From Ambrosia x helenae (lineage: Eukaryota; Streptophyta; Magnoliopsida; Asterales; Asteraceae), in contig CM061233.1 in NCBI GenBank assembly GCA_030844895.1, positions 95,967,499 to 96,031,498 on the forward strand: 64,000 nt of DNA, given 5' to 3'. The position numbers were made by a program, and so were the translations under genes. Below the pieces are notes generated by a model, which saw only the letters and a program-made list of their open reading frames with translations, ran no database searches and was not told the origin of the DNA. Within the stretch, counting starts at the first letter, position 1; every line of letters begins with the position of its first letter. Positions 44,140 through 56,278 of this stretch are shown piece after piece.

Positions 44140-44655
44140 TGTAGATGCAAAAGTGCGACTAATGCTTCGGATTGAACAACAAATATGTTTTTGGTGATTG
44201 TCGTTGGTGCGAAGGAGGATTTCAGAAGGTACGAATGAAGATCAGTTGGTGCGAAGGAGAAACCTGAAGACGAATATGAATATAGTTTATTGTAAAACTT
44301 GGTTCGACCAGTCAATTTGGGCGAACCTGCACATTCGCACAATCAATTTGGGCGAATGTGCAGTATATAAATAGACAAGTTTGATTTTTGAATGTAACTT
44401 TTGGTCATTATTATTCCCTCCACTTTCTGATATTCTCTCTAGTGTTTTGTTTAACTCTTTTAACGTTCATACCTTGTTTGTAATCATATTTCAACGTGTA
44501 ATCGAGTTGTTAATTAATGAAAAGCTTTTGAAAATGATGATCTGTGTGTTTTAATCTGTTTGACTATTATTTTGTGATAGTTTTAGGGATTCCGCACCTA
44601 AAACTAACTTGTTTGATCATTCTTTGTTGTTATACGATCCTTTCACGCACATACA
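44140..44655 (+). repeat. Copia B 3' LTR
   Basis: 516 bp with four mismatches to the 5' LTR; TATA box at 44366-44373, hairpin at 44327-44363. Confidence 0.95.
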
Positions 44656-44660
44656 ATTAT

Positions 44661-44731
44661 TCACCATGAGCTACTGAACAATCATCAATACGTGACATCC
44701 CGATGTTTCCGCCATCGGTTGGGGTGTTACA
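44661..44731 (+). repeat. 5' LTR (last part) of the coding-deficient element
   Basis: Resumes after the Copia B duplication and ends GGTGTTACA at 44731, inverted to the TGTAAC start at 17359. Confidence 0.85.
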
Positions 44732-44734
44732 GAT

Positions 44735-44748
44735 TGGTATCAGAGCCA
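44735..44748 (+). other. Primer-binding site of the coding-deficient element
   Basis: TGGTATCAGAGCCA, three bases after the LTR end; initiator Met tRNA type. Confidence 0.9.
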
Positions 44749-46980
44749 TGGTTATAGGGAATTAGGTTATTAGAAAAATAATCTAGTCTATAACCATAGG
44801 ATTATAACTAGTATTTGCTCCTTTTACTTGCTATTCTCTATCTCCCTCCTATTGCTCATCCCTACTTTCATCCTTACAAGAAGGTTGCTCTCCACCATTG
44901 GATCTACTCTTAGACTAATAGGACAAAATCCTCAGGTTTAGCCTGAACCACCTTGAGATCTCGTCGAAGTTCTAGATTTTAATAACGAACACGTGCAATC
45001 TGGAAGGGTGAACGCCTGTATTCTGAGTCTTCTGTCTAGGCTGGCATTGCGCATATATCCCAATCAGACGAGGGACCCTGATGCCTACTTGGGAATTCTC
45101 GGGATGAGTGTTAACCTATAGGCTAAAGCATGTCTTCACTATGTTATTAGAATCTAGAAGTTTTGATAAGTCAACGTTTTTGTTTATTCGTTTTAATTAA
45201 TGAATAAATGATTACACTCACTTTCCTTAAACTAAGCTCTAAAATCTCAAAATTTTACAGCTTAAATCAATCTCATTTCATAACCATCTATGGATTTCAC
45301 AATCACACTTCACCTTACCATCGTAGCCACTTTTTAAATATTCAACACCCTACCCAAATCATATTATTTCATTTCTCCACATGTTACTTATTTTTAAAAA
45401 CTATAACCTCATACCTTAGCACAAACTAAAGATTTCTAAATCCTGTTGTATTTTCATTACCTAGTAACTTTACAAAGTACATATTTTTTTGTCAAAAGAT
45501 GTCCTCGAACTTAAATTCAATTGTTTATTTATTGACGTAACAAACGATTTTCTATATAATGCTTTAAACTATTAAAAATCACTAATAGAACCTTGATCTT
45601 CAAAACCTAATGTCATGTTTGAAATCTCCAACTAACGGGAATATTTTAATCAAAGCCTACTTAGCTTGTACTATTTAACAACTTTTGCTTTATGTACAAA
45701 ACCAATTTTGAAAATAAAATTTTTTTTTTCATAGGAATAATATCTAGTCTCTAGATTCTCCATCGACACTCACTCATTTTCAACTTGTTCAAATTTTTTA
45801 CAATATTTGGCATATACCACAATCATGTTTTCTTATACACTTGATTATAACCTTTGATCCAAACCCCAAAATTTACACTGCTACATAATCTCCTTACTAT
45901 AAAATAAACTCTTTATCAACTATCTTCACATTCACTATCTCTCACAACCTTGATTCTGCTCCAAGATTTTTCATCATCCTCTCAAGAACTAAATTTATAT
46001 CCTTCACCTTCTCAAACATGAACTAGTTACCCATGATAACCAAACTATTGAAACTTGGTTGTGTGTTGCATCAAACTTAATCCTTAGTTATACATGAGGA
46101 TTCGATTATCTACCATATTTAAACATTTGATACTAGAAATCATGGAATATAAACTATTTGCTATAGACACACCTAGAGTCATTAACCTTGTCAAGGACAA
46201 CACTATTACAACTCGCATGCTATGCTTGATACTTGATTGTTTATATGTACATATTATCAATTTGCAATTTATGTGTGAAATAATTGGTACACTTAATCAA
46301 ACAACTGGTAGAGGATGAAGTACTTGCTCAACAGTTAGTTGAGTACCAAATAACCTACTCAACGATTGGTAGAGGTCATCATGCCTGCTCAACAGTCGGT
46401 AGAGGCCCTACAACCTGCTCAACGAGTGGTAGAGGCTATCGCACCTGCTCAACAATCGGTAGAGGTTCTTACTCACTGACTGGAAGAAGTCTTTTTCCTA
46501 CTCAACAGTTGGACTCATTTTTGGATACATTGTAAACGATTCAATCACAAGGTTATTTTGCATTACTTACATGTGTGTTTAGAGTCATAGAAGGACACAA
46601 AACCCTAATGTAAGGTAAATTGGCGATTGCGGTCCGGAACGTAATCATGAATTTACAGGTACGTTAAGGTAGTGTGAAATTCTAATAAGGTTTTAGTAGT
46701 TCATTTGGTTTTCATATAGCCAATCAATTCATGCATTTCTTATAAGATTCCTAAAACATAAGTTTAGTATTTTGCTAGATTCTTATGCTTCTTGCTACTT
46801 CAGACGAACCTAATCCAATCCTTAAAACTCACATCTCAAACCTCTTATCCAAATTATTCGAAACAAACTATTCTATTACCTATAAATTCATATCGTGCCT
46901 TAACCCAAACCACAGCTGCCTTAATTTCTACCTAATCAACCTCAAACCTGTGTTTTTAATAACTTCGGGACGAAGTTTCC
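44749..46980 (+). other. Non-coding internal region of the coding-deficient element
   Basis: AT-rich. No zinc knuckle, protease, RT or integrase motif in any frame; the small ORFs (45208-45429, 46094-46318, 46785-46988) look random. A CTCAACA-type tandem repeat lies at 46310-46520. Confidence 0.7.
46310..46520. repeat. Degenerate tandem repeat (GCTCAACA..GGTAGAGG)
   Basis: Five to six copies of a unit of about 36-42 bp with the core CTGCTCAACARTYGGTAGAGG. It gives a repetitive reading frame (46284-46535) with GRG-type motifs, probably by chance. Confidence 0.8.
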
Positions 46981-47069
46981 AAAAGTAGGGGATACTGTAA
47001 CATCGCGAATTTCCCCTAATGTTTTTTATGATAAAAAGAATGTATTGTTTTAAACAATATATGTTTTAA
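46981..47069 (+). repeat. Polypurine tract and truncated 3' LTR
   Basis: AAAAGTAGGGGATAC (46981-46995), then TGTAACATCGCG matching the first 74 bp of the 5' LTR. Beyond 47069 the sequence changes to the minisatellite of the Tourist-like element, so most of the 3' LTR has been deleted. Confidence 0.8.
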
Positions 47070-47308
47070 TGGGTCGGTATGGGGCGAAACGGTTTTGGCC
47101 GGTACGGGTCACAACGATGCGGGTCGTGGGGGTAAGGGTGATAGATTCCAATTTATAACCAACCAAACACAATAATATAGGATTTGAGAATCCAATTCCA
47201 ACAATTTCCAATTCCTTTTGGAATGTTTGAATTCTAAATCCAATTCATTCCAATTCCAATTCCTTCACAAATTCCAATTCCAAAAAATTATGCGAACCAA
47301 ACGCACCC

Positions 47309-47846
47309 TAAGTTTGTAAAGTTATTTGATTTTGTAATGTTTGACCTTGTAGAAGTAAAATTTACTTTCCAAATTTGTCTAATGATAGAAATAATATGTC
47401 GAATTGACCATATAAATGCGAAAGTCATTTTGTAAAGTTTAAAAAATTCATTAGTTCAATGGAGATATCAGCATTTTAATTTGTCAATTTGACTTGTACA
47501 TTTTGACATTAATGGTACATCCGGTTGACCTATATTAGTCAAAGTATATAAACTAACATATATAACACAATTATGAAGATGTTGATTAAAAAAGTCAAAC
47601 ATTGATTTACTTTAATTAACGATTATGCATAAAAGTGGATCGTCGAGTTTGCAATAGAAAAACCGACCAGGAGCATATGAAGCGTCTTGATAAAACGTTT
47701 AATTAACGATTATGCATAAATATCATATGAATAAACGTAAACGAATATTATAATTTAAATAAAATTAAACATTCCTTACCAAATTCATTACATTAAAAGA
47801 ATCAAAGTGTTTAAATACATAAAACTGAATCACAAATTTGAAATAT
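47309..47846. other. AT-rich stretch, no gene seen
   Basis: Between the Tourist-like element and the Helitron coding region. It may include the Helitron 3' terminus, but I cannot point to a CTRR end with hairpin. Confidence 0.5.
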
Positions 47847-48166
47847 TTATTTGTACACAACATTCGATGTTTCATTCTTCACGACACCTGATTCATCCAA
47901 AATTAGTATCTTCAAGCCATCTCTACTCTTCACTCTTGATAGCGCAACGTACAACTGACCATGTGTAAAAAACAGGATCTTTCAAATACAAACCTACTTT
48001 AGATAGTGACTGACCTTGACTCTTGTTTATGGTCATTGCAAAGCACACAACAATAGGAATTGTCTTCTGTTAAATTTGAAAGGAATCTTCTTATCTGATG
48101 GTGACAGGCTGATTCTAGGTATACATGTTCGCATACCAACATTGATCCCTGATATTATTTTAGCTT

Positions 48167-49120
48167 CTATGACACGTTTCCCCATTTTAATAACTTGCAA
48201 CCTAGTCCCGTTACACAAACCACTTTCTGAACATCAGGTGAGACCAATCTTTCAACAAAACTCTCTTGAACATTTTCAGATTGACAAAGACTATCAGAAC
48301 TAAGATATTCCATCTCCTTCCCGGGAAACAATGAAAGCAAACGATCATTTATTTCTTGAACCACTTCATTCTTTGGTGCCAATATTGCCCTCTCTTGAAA
48401 ATAATCTGGAATGTCAATATTATCCAATATAGATGGATATACACAGTCTATCAGATCAGAGACAGGATCTAAAGATTGATCGATGAGTAAGTCATCAAGT
48501 ATCTGTTTAACATCCAGAAGATCATTCACGGTATCAACCTTTCCTTCACCTATATGCAAAAGCCAATTTGCAAATTTTTTGGTTTCCTCAATATCGGAAT
48601 GACCTGATCCAGAAAGTAACCTCATATTTTTGGTTATTTTCAAAACAACACATTTATGCCAAATATATGATGAGCTTAAAGATGCATTGACAATATCGTG
48701 TCTGCTTCCATTCGGCACAACTGGTAGAATCTGCCTAAAATCACCTCCAAAAACCATAACTTTCCCTCCAAATAGGTTTTCTGTTTCATTAACATCAGAA
48801 ACACCTAAAATATCCTTTAAACTTCGATCTAATGCTTCAAAAATATGTTTATGCATCATTGGTGCTTCATCCCAAATAATCAATTCAGTCTTTTTTTTTA
48901 CTAATTGGGCAACATCACTATTTGGTTTTATATAGCACATAGAATCTTCATTAAGGTTTATAGGAATCGAAAACCTAGAATATGCTGTTCTACCACCTGT
49001 CAATAGCAATGATGCAATACCACTCGAAGCAACATTCAAAACAATCTTACTTCTCGATCTTATTGATGCAGAAAGTGTCTTCCACAAGAATGTTTTACCA
49101 GTACCCCCATAACCATACAC
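48167..49120 (-). pseudogene. PIF1 helicase core of the Helitron
   Basis: Longest intact block, 317 codons. Walker A GYGGTGKT at its start, DEAPM (Walker B) and GGDFRQILPV are present, with a conserved CNGTRL-type end just beyond. PIF1-like 5'-3' helicases unwind the donor strand during rolling-circle transposition. Upstream it is separated from the rest by a shift in an A-run near 49140; downstream the final motifs are in other frames (48218-47847). Confidence 0.9.
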
Positions 49121-50901
49121 GAAAAATACCCTTCCTTTTTTTTATCATCAACAGCTTTGATGATACGTCGATAAACATCTTTTTGTTCATCTGTTAGGGA
49201 ACAAAACTGATCTTCAAAATCTTGACGTAAGATGTTTGTATTGTACCCCAACTCTTCATAGATCAACCGATTATCAACTGTCTCTAAAAACTCAACATCA
49301 GGATATGGCATACATGCGAACTTTTGAAGACTTGAGCTATTACGGAGTAAGAAATTTTCAATATCCATTAAAGCTATATAATTAGAAATTAATAACAAAT
49401 AGATGATAATTATTTACATTAAATTAATATTAATAAAATAAGTATAATCGTTTAATAAAACGGATACTGACCTAAAATATTTGAATCTGTCCTTTTTTTT
49501 TGTAAAGTGTCATCGGACAAATCTTTCCACGTTTCTTCCCAAACAACATTTGGTCTTGACAAACTATTAGCCCCTAACAAAGTAGCGAATAACTTCCTTA
49601 AATATGGACCAGATCCAACAAATACCGCTTCCCTTATTGCTGCAATATATTAAGAATCATCATCTAATAACCCCATAGCATAACATGCATCTCTAAATGA
49701 AGTTTGGAGCTTTCCATCAACAGTAAGAATATCATCAAATGACTTTGGTCCCTTCACTTTGTTCAAAAAAATTCTCAAAAAAATAAGCTTCGCCTACTGA
49801 TGCCGGAACGGCATGAATGCGGCCAATTGATTTTACTCTTTGTCTTTCTTCCCAACATCTTTCTTTTCCAAACATACTTTGATGGAAACTCAATATAACT
49901 AAGCTTCCTTGCATTCTCATCATTCTTATTTTTTTCCATCTAACCAAGAAACATTGACGAAGCAACTGATGGTTTCTCTAGAACATCGTCTATATCATCA
50001 TTAGCACCAAAAACAATTTTCTGTTGTTTAGGTAGATGAAAAGGAAAACGCATAACAGGAGGTGTACTGTAATGTATATTTATATTGGAATATTCTCCAA
50101 GAAGCCTCACATGCAGATAGATAACGACAATCACAGTGGTGTTTTATTTCATCAACTGCTAAATCTTGACCTGGTACTTTCTTGCTTTGAACTACGTTAA
50201 AGGTTACCCTATCTACACCCTTGTTAATGTATTTAAACAAATACTTTATAGAACCAACCTGGTTACACCACTCAACATTTATATGTGCTTGATATCTTTT
50301 TAGAAGAATCTTGTTATATGGAACAACACTTCGGTTGTCTAGTTGTTCACCAGACTTTTCCACATACACACCATTATCTATTCTTCTATACACTGGGAAA
50401 CCATCGGTATCTATAGATGTATGATTCTGAAAATCTCTTTGGGAAATGTTTTGAACATTTATCATCGATCATGCAAAGACAAATCTTAAATTTTGGGCTG
50501 CAAGGACCATGAATCATAAATTCACGTACAAGTGAATTCAGTTTAGGATCTTCATTTTCATCTGGAATTTCAGTTGAAATGAAGTTATCAATATGGCCCA
50601 CAGTTGGAAGTTTATGTTCAGGTTTCATAAATAAACATATGTGAGCATGTGGTAAGCCTCGCTTTTGAAACTCAACCGTGTAAACAACTGCAAACATATT
50701 TGTGTAAAAGTTAAATTCTTTTAATTATAGTAATCATTATTATAACAAAAGTAGGATAAACAAAGAACAAAAATATAACAATAGGATATCAAGAAAAAAA
50801 TTGATTTAATTTAAAAAAGTTAACGTAAATTGATGTAGTACGTGCTTGAACACGTCTAAATAATTCCTTATCCTTAAGATCTTTAATGATGGCATCAAGT
50901 T

Positions 50902-51744
50902 TTATCTTAAATAATCTGCATAAGATATCTGGCCTGTCTTCCGCTTTGAAAGTCCCTTCTTTAAGATATCTTCTAACTTCTGGCCATTAGGATTACATGT
51001 AATTGTGATAAAATAATCTGGATATCCAAACCATTTACATTTTTCCATGGCGTCTAGGTAATTTTGCATCATATATCGAGTGCCGCCAGTGAAAGAAGAA
51101 GGTAAGATAACACGTTGACCTATAGTTGATCCATTTGTATTTCCCTGTTGTTTTTCTTTGTTAATCACCTCATAGGTCTCACTTCGCAAAATACTTTGCT
51201 TACCCTTTATGAAATTTAATCTTTCCCTCTCAATCATAGTATAAGCATTGACTATAAATTGTTGCAAAAGTCGTCTCGCGCTCAGAATTAGTGAAAATTC
51301 ATTACTCCTATCTTGCATCCTATAAGCAAAAAACTCCCACATTGTTAAACTTTTACGCGTTTTCTTCTCTATATTGGAAGTTGAGGTTTCATTCTCTTTA
51401 AAACGCGTATCCTTATTAGAAGTTGAAGTTGAAGCTTCATTTGGCATGGGAACATTTTTACGGAGGACATCAATTCTATAACCATCATCACCGTACGGGT
51501 AACAACAATGGATATTGAAGAGCAAGATATGAAGGATGTAATTCAGTAACTCTTTGAAGACTACCAGAGACGGTCTGTACAATAATATCTCTCTGTCAGT
51601 ATCATCATCAAGATCTCCAACTATCAAGGCAGCAACTTCTGAAGCTATTGGTAAGTTATAAGTCCTACCGGCACTTTTCCTCTTTCCATTTAATCGAAGC
51701 TTCAGTTCAACTCTAGGATTTTCATGAAAACAATCTCTAGCCAT
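50902..51744 (-). pseudogene. Helitron N-terminal (Helitron-like N) domain block
   Basis: 280 open codons including SSFTGGTRYMMQNYLDAM and YFITITCNPNGQK, the classic lead-in to the Rep nuclease in plant Helitrons. An in-frame TGA at 51745-51747 separates it from upstream exon sequence. It ends near an intron before the HUH motif exon (50692 downwards). Confidence 0.85.
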
Positions 51745-53813
51745 TCAATATGACTTAACCAACGAATTTGTAGAATCAAACATTGTTTTCAATTGATTAA
51801 CAATTGGAACTTCAACCTCTTTGTCTATGGATGATTGCTTGCTTGAATTTACTAAAAGAAACATAAATCATATCAACATTATTTTATGTATATGCATAAT
51901 AATGATTAATTATTATAATAAAACTTATATAAGATAAAAACTTACCCAAAAATATTAATCCGATTAGAGACTTCATTTTCTATATCATATATATAGAGCT
52001 GAGAAAAAATTGGTTGTTGTCCATTGGCGGGTAACATATCACCCAAAACATGAAAATTCTCTCCACTTATTCTATACACAAATGGAGCTTTACCTTTATT
52101 TATAGAATGATCAATTTTTCCACCCATATACGTAAATGCAAACATTGAGTTGAAATGTCGGATATTAGTTAGAAAGAATTTGCTAATCGGATCAACTCCA
52201 TTAAACATTTTTTATAACTCATAGGAGGTTCCTTAAATGGAGGAAGCAACACCTTTCCATAAGAACAACAAAAAAGTTGTTTTATTTTTAACATTGGAAC
52301 CTCTATCGGCTTCAACTCTCCACAACCTTGCATTACATTCTTGGCATATAACATTCTAATCTCCATGGTCTAGGTAATCTACAACAAAAAACAATAATAA
52401 TATTAAGTTAACGCATAATACTATACAAATAGATACAAATCAATATTAAATTATTAATCAATGACTAATACTTTAGTATTGTAATCAATAGTACCTTTAG
52501 AAATTCCTTTGATTTCATTTTGAACACTTGATCCAACACCGACGTCTACGCATTCAGATAAGTCAGACACCGGTATGGGGTTAATAATAGACCGAATTGA
52601 ACGTTTACGATTCCTATTTGATGAATTGTTACGTTTTGCAACAACGGAAATGTTACTAAGATTGTTGTTGTTAGTTACAACTCGTTGACGCGGAATGTTA
52701 GATAAAGGTGATGTAAAATTGGAAGATCCTGAAAAAAAAAAATTCAACCACACATGATGTTTGTATTGAAATTCCATAAAACAGTTAAAATACATAATTA
52801 CTGTTATATTGATATTTGAATTTTGTATAAACGTACCAGCTGTGCCCAATACATCCAAATGTGGTTGTGAAGTTAAATTTTCATGTTGTTTGCCACGCCT
52901 TACAATTTCCGAAAAATCCTTTCTTTTACGCGTATGAATACCTAGATAAGAAAATAAATTTTGAAAGTGAAAACACATATGAAATATGTGAAACAAAGTA
53001 ATACATAATAAAAATGTAAGAAAATGTACCACCATTAAAATTTTCTTTTCCCTTTGAATTTGAAGTTACATTTTCTGAGGTCAAAAGCGTCTCTTGTAAG
53101 ACTGTTGAATTTGGAGAGTAATTATAATCTTGAACATGCAATGTGTTGTTAGTCGTTCTCTGAGAGTTGTTATTATTATTAAATCCTATAAAGAAAAATA
53201 AAAATTCTTAAAAACACATGAGTTTTTTTATGTATGTGACAATATAAAATGTATTGATAATGTAATAAATACCATTTGAGATATCAGACAAAGGTGATCT
53301 TAAGGTGTTAACTGAATTAATAGCGTTAGAAGTTGAACTTAATTGAGTATGGTTTCTCTTTCTCGAATCTAATATCTCTTTTCTGCGTTTTCGACATTCT
53401 GCAGCTACTTGTTAGAAGATTATGATAATATACTGGGATTGTTAACAGTTCTTACCTTTTTCTTTATTGTTACTTGAACTTACAACATCCATATATGCAT
53501 TCATACGTTTCCGTCTAACAGAAATACTAAAATCAACTGTACAAAAACAATATCAGTTAATACAGAAAAAAGTCCCACTGTTCAAATATATTATTATTTT
53601 AAATACTGAATAACACGCTTACCATTAGTTAAGTCAGATAAGGGTGTTGAAGGCAAGTTATCTATATAAATAAAATATTTTTTAATATAGTAAAAAGTAT
53701 AATAGATTTTTAATTTTGTAAAGTTTTTATTTGTAAAATGTGATATTACCATTAGATCCTCCACATTTGGAAGTAACTTTATTAGCATGTAACCTTTTCT
53801 TTGAATTTGACAT

Positions 53814-54191
53814 ATATGACACTCTTTACTCTTTGGATAACAGGACTTTATCAGAAAAGAGGCCTGTAAAAAAAGGTTAAAGTAAAGATATTTAAAAAAA
53901 ACATTATAAGAACACAAAATCAGGAAAACCACATAAATGTATAAATTGTTACAAAATATGAAAAGTAAGCTTTATTATTATATTTTTAATTACGGAAATT
54001 TTGGAAATAAGGCAAACAATAAAATCATAATTTGTGTTATAGATTAGTGTATACCGGTAAGAAAATCAAAATACAAACCTAAATGAAGGGTTTGAAATAT
54101 GAAAACGATTTATATGGTATATTTACTTAAGTTTTGTATAATGATGTTATCAAATTATTAAGCGACGTAAGTATAGATATGAATGCATACG
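53814..54191. other. Flank between Helitron start and LTR B
   Basis: Probably the Helitron 5' region. A splice-acceptor-like TTTTTTTACAG (minus, about 53865) precedes the first exon. No ORF or recognised terminus. Confidence 0.4.
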
Positions 54192-56278
54192 TGTGACACC
54201 CGGAAAAAATTTAGGTTAATACTTTTCATACTTTGCATACATACGAGTCTACCTTAACGAAAACATTGAAAACAATTACTTAGTATCATACTTAACCGGG
54301 TCGGTTGAGTCGTGTTAATGATTCTGGAATCATCGGGGGTCGTTACAATGGTCCGAGGGATCATTGGGTGTCGGTCCATAACCATGGGTACAAGGATTGG
54401 CGATTCGTAGAATCGCCGGGTTATTGCACACATGCGAGTCTTGAGTCTCGGGAATTGGTGATCTGATGGGAACGTGTTAGTTATCATACATTATATGTTT
54501 GTAATCATTATGTGACTTGTCGGTATGTGAATACGTGCTTATATATGTTTAAAATAGTGTTTAACGTGCCAAAAACCCGATTCCTGATGCTGCAGGCGAT
54601 TAGGCACTGGTGAGTGGCCTAATCGCCAGTTACTCATGCGATTGGGAGAGGTACATGCAATTAGGAACCCTAATCGCCTGTACTGCTGCATAATCGCCTG
54701 ACATGTGTTGAACGACTAGAAACGCCTATAAATACCACCCTTATGTTGTAAAACATCATTTGTGAAACCCTAACACACTCCAAAGCCATCCCACACTTTA
54801 TCCAATCTCTGGAACACGTTTTTGCTCAAAAAATCACCTTTCCAAGCCTTACACCTCATCATCTTGCAATTTCAAGGTGTGTTCTTCATCCCAAACCTTT
54901 GTAATGATATTGTTTTGCTCCTTAAAGGTCCAGACCTAGTTTCTAAACATTTATGTCTTTGAAAACTTATTAAAATCAGTTTCTAAACAAACCTAAACCT
55001 CTATGCTTGTTATAAGTGATGTATTCATGCAAAGATAGGATTTTTATTGTTTAAACATGATTGTTCTTGTGTTATTGATATGTTTCTGACCTAAATGAGT
55101 TATTATGATGTTAACCTAGGAGTTTGGAAGTTCATAGATGTGTATTGTTGATAATAGGCATTTTGACCCATTTGAATGATTATGAAGGATTGATGATGAT
55201 ACGATATGTTTTGTTGATTGTATGAGATTAGTGTTTACTCGAGGATGATGCTAGAACCATAGGATAGTGTCGGACAACGTCATTATGTGATGAAATCTGG
55301 ATATTTGCTATTTAGGGTAAGTTTTGCATGTTGATGTGATGTTTACATGCTAGTTATGCTATTTTGGGAAAACACTTGCATTCGGGACAGTTAGGATGAT
55401 AGTAAATTAGGGGTTTTTGCTTGAAATAGCTTGATAAATGTTTTGGGTTTGATATTGGGTGTTTCCACATGTTTCGGACCTAATTTGGAGGGTTAAACAC
55501 GCGAAAAGGCGGAAGCATGCTGCAAGGGGCGATTAGAGCTTCCTAATCGCCTGTATAAGGGGCGATTGGCCCCAATCGCATGAAATATGGGGCGATTGGG
55601 AGCCTAATCGCATGAACCTGCATGTGATTATAGCCCCAATCACTAGTTGACCATCCTAATCACCAGTTGACTTTCCTAATTGCATGTTTGATTCCTAATC
55701 GCGTGTACTGCTGTTGTATGTGTATTTTAACATCCCGGAACATGGTTTGACATCTAGGAACATGTTAGGAACCCCGTGACATGTCCAATAACTTGGTAAC
55801 ACGTGTTTGAACCTGTTTATGCGTTAATTAGGCTTCATGCTAGATATAGTAAACTGTAGTGTATACTAAGTGTTTAATTGCATGTGATTACGTGATATCT
55901 TGCATTCGGCTAACACGTGAGATGTCGGGTCACCAATGGGATGTCGAGTCTTGTCTGGTGTGGTCGTTAAAACGATTAAACATCATTTCAAATGTACATG
56001 GTTATGGTCTGGACTGTTGGGGACTAATCCACCTACGGGTTATTAGTCTAACATCTTATACGCTCGTCTTGTTAGGTCACCGTAGTTGGTGCCGTCTATT
56101 GAGCGGGTTTACTTGTATTAGAGAGAAAGCAACATCAGGTGAGTTTCACGGCCCCACTTTAAGTCTTTACGTTTCGGGGGAGACACATGCTTCATACTTG
56201 TTTCATAAAATATCATGTTATGCTAGTGTTAATTCATTTGACATACTATACAATACGTGAAGACCCGGGGAAACCATG
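54192..56278 (+). mobile_element. LTR B (Tekay-type), interrupted by Gypsy 2
   Basis: Starts TGTGACACCCGG at 54192 and matches LTR A in opposite orientation along its length; for example 55860-56110 matches 1547-1296 reversed. TATA box TATAAATA at 54727-54734, with gcgattag/ctaatcgc palindromes upstream (54597-54705) and more near 55530-55700. Cut at 56278 by the Gypsy 2 LTR; the rest must lie beyond the window. It could be a solo LTR or part of a full element. Confidence 0.85.

Larger units (their letters stand above)
18680..44655 (+). mobile_element. Copia B: Sirevirus-like Copia retrotransposon, carrying Gypsy 1
   Basis: Two 516-bp LTRs (18680-19195 and 44140-44655) differ at only four positions by eye. 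They start TGTAGATG, end ATACA and are flanked by attat (18675-18679 and 44656-44660). Primer-binding site TGGTATCAGAGCC at 19199-19211, purine tract next to the 3' LTR. Order: gag, pol, 2.3-kb spacer, third ORF. Gypsy 1 is inserted in the third ORF. Own length is about 15.2 kb, large even for Sireviruses. All three ORFs carry stop codons or shifts, yet the LTRs are nearly identical, so decay has been quick relative to LTR divergence or the copy was inserted already damaged. Confidence 0.95.
17359..47069 (+). mobile_element. Coding-deficient LTR retrotransposon (LARD-like) hosting Copia B
   Basis: The 5' LTR starts TGTAACATCACG at 17359, is interrupted by Copia B, and resumes at 44661 to end GTTACA at 44731, about 1.39 kb in total. 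An initiator-Met primer-binding site follows at 44735-44748. The internal region 44749-46980 is about 2.2 kb and shows no gag or pol motif. A purine tract (46981-46995) precedes the 3' LTR, which matches the first 74 bp of the 5' LTR (2 mismatches) and is then cut off at about 47069. It is probably mobilised by an autonomous Gypsy relative; the superfamily is inferred. Confidence 0.85.
16491..47308. mobile_element. Tourist-like (PIF/Harbinger-type) element, outermost shell of the nest
   Basis: Left end GGGTGCGTTTGGTTCACAT (16491) and right end, read on the minus strand, GGGTGCGTTTGGTTCGCAT are terminal inverted repeats. Both sides are flanked by TAA (16488-16490 and 47309-47311), the 3-bp target duplication typical of Tourist/PIF-Harbinger elements. 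The arms are rich in ggaattggaatt motifs. Own sequence is only 16491-17358 plus 47070-47308, so it is non-autonomous. The superfamily call rests on terminus and duplication only. Confidence 0.75.
47847..53813 (-). pseudogene. Helitron Rep-helicase (RepHel), multi-exon and decayed
   Basis: Rolling-circle transposase with a PIF1 helicase. Exon 1 starts at ATG 53813 (MSNSKKRLHANK). Small exons with GT-AG borders are readable at 53750-53813, 53623-53661, 53456-53536, 53273-53405, 53030-53185, 52837-52941, 52495-52728 and 51946-52378. The last contains the zinc-type CQECNARLW and the NSMFAFTYMGGK segment. Next: Helitron N domain (51850-50845; SSFTGGTRYMMQNYLDAM), a likely intron (about 50692-50843), Rep HUH motif GLPHAHIC (50640), YLFKYINKG (50235), then helicase: Walker A GYGGTGKT (49105), DEAPM (48870), GGDFRQILPV (48745), C-terminal NKSQGQSLS (about 48010). 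Damage: stops in the exon at 52357 and at 51745-51747, frameshifts near 49140, 48050 and 47960, and a stop near 49650. Confidence 0.85.

Noticed and set aside
45208..46988. Small ORFs in the coding-deficient element
   Set aside because: No motif, AT-rich composition and no match to gag or pol signatures.
47309..47846. Helitron 3' terminus
   Set aside because: I could not identify a convincing CTRR end with a preceding hairpin, so no boundary is claimed.
55859..56260. 133-codon ORF in LTR B
   Set aside because: Its match at 1296-1547 is also LTR DNA; similarity reflects the shared LTR, not a protein.
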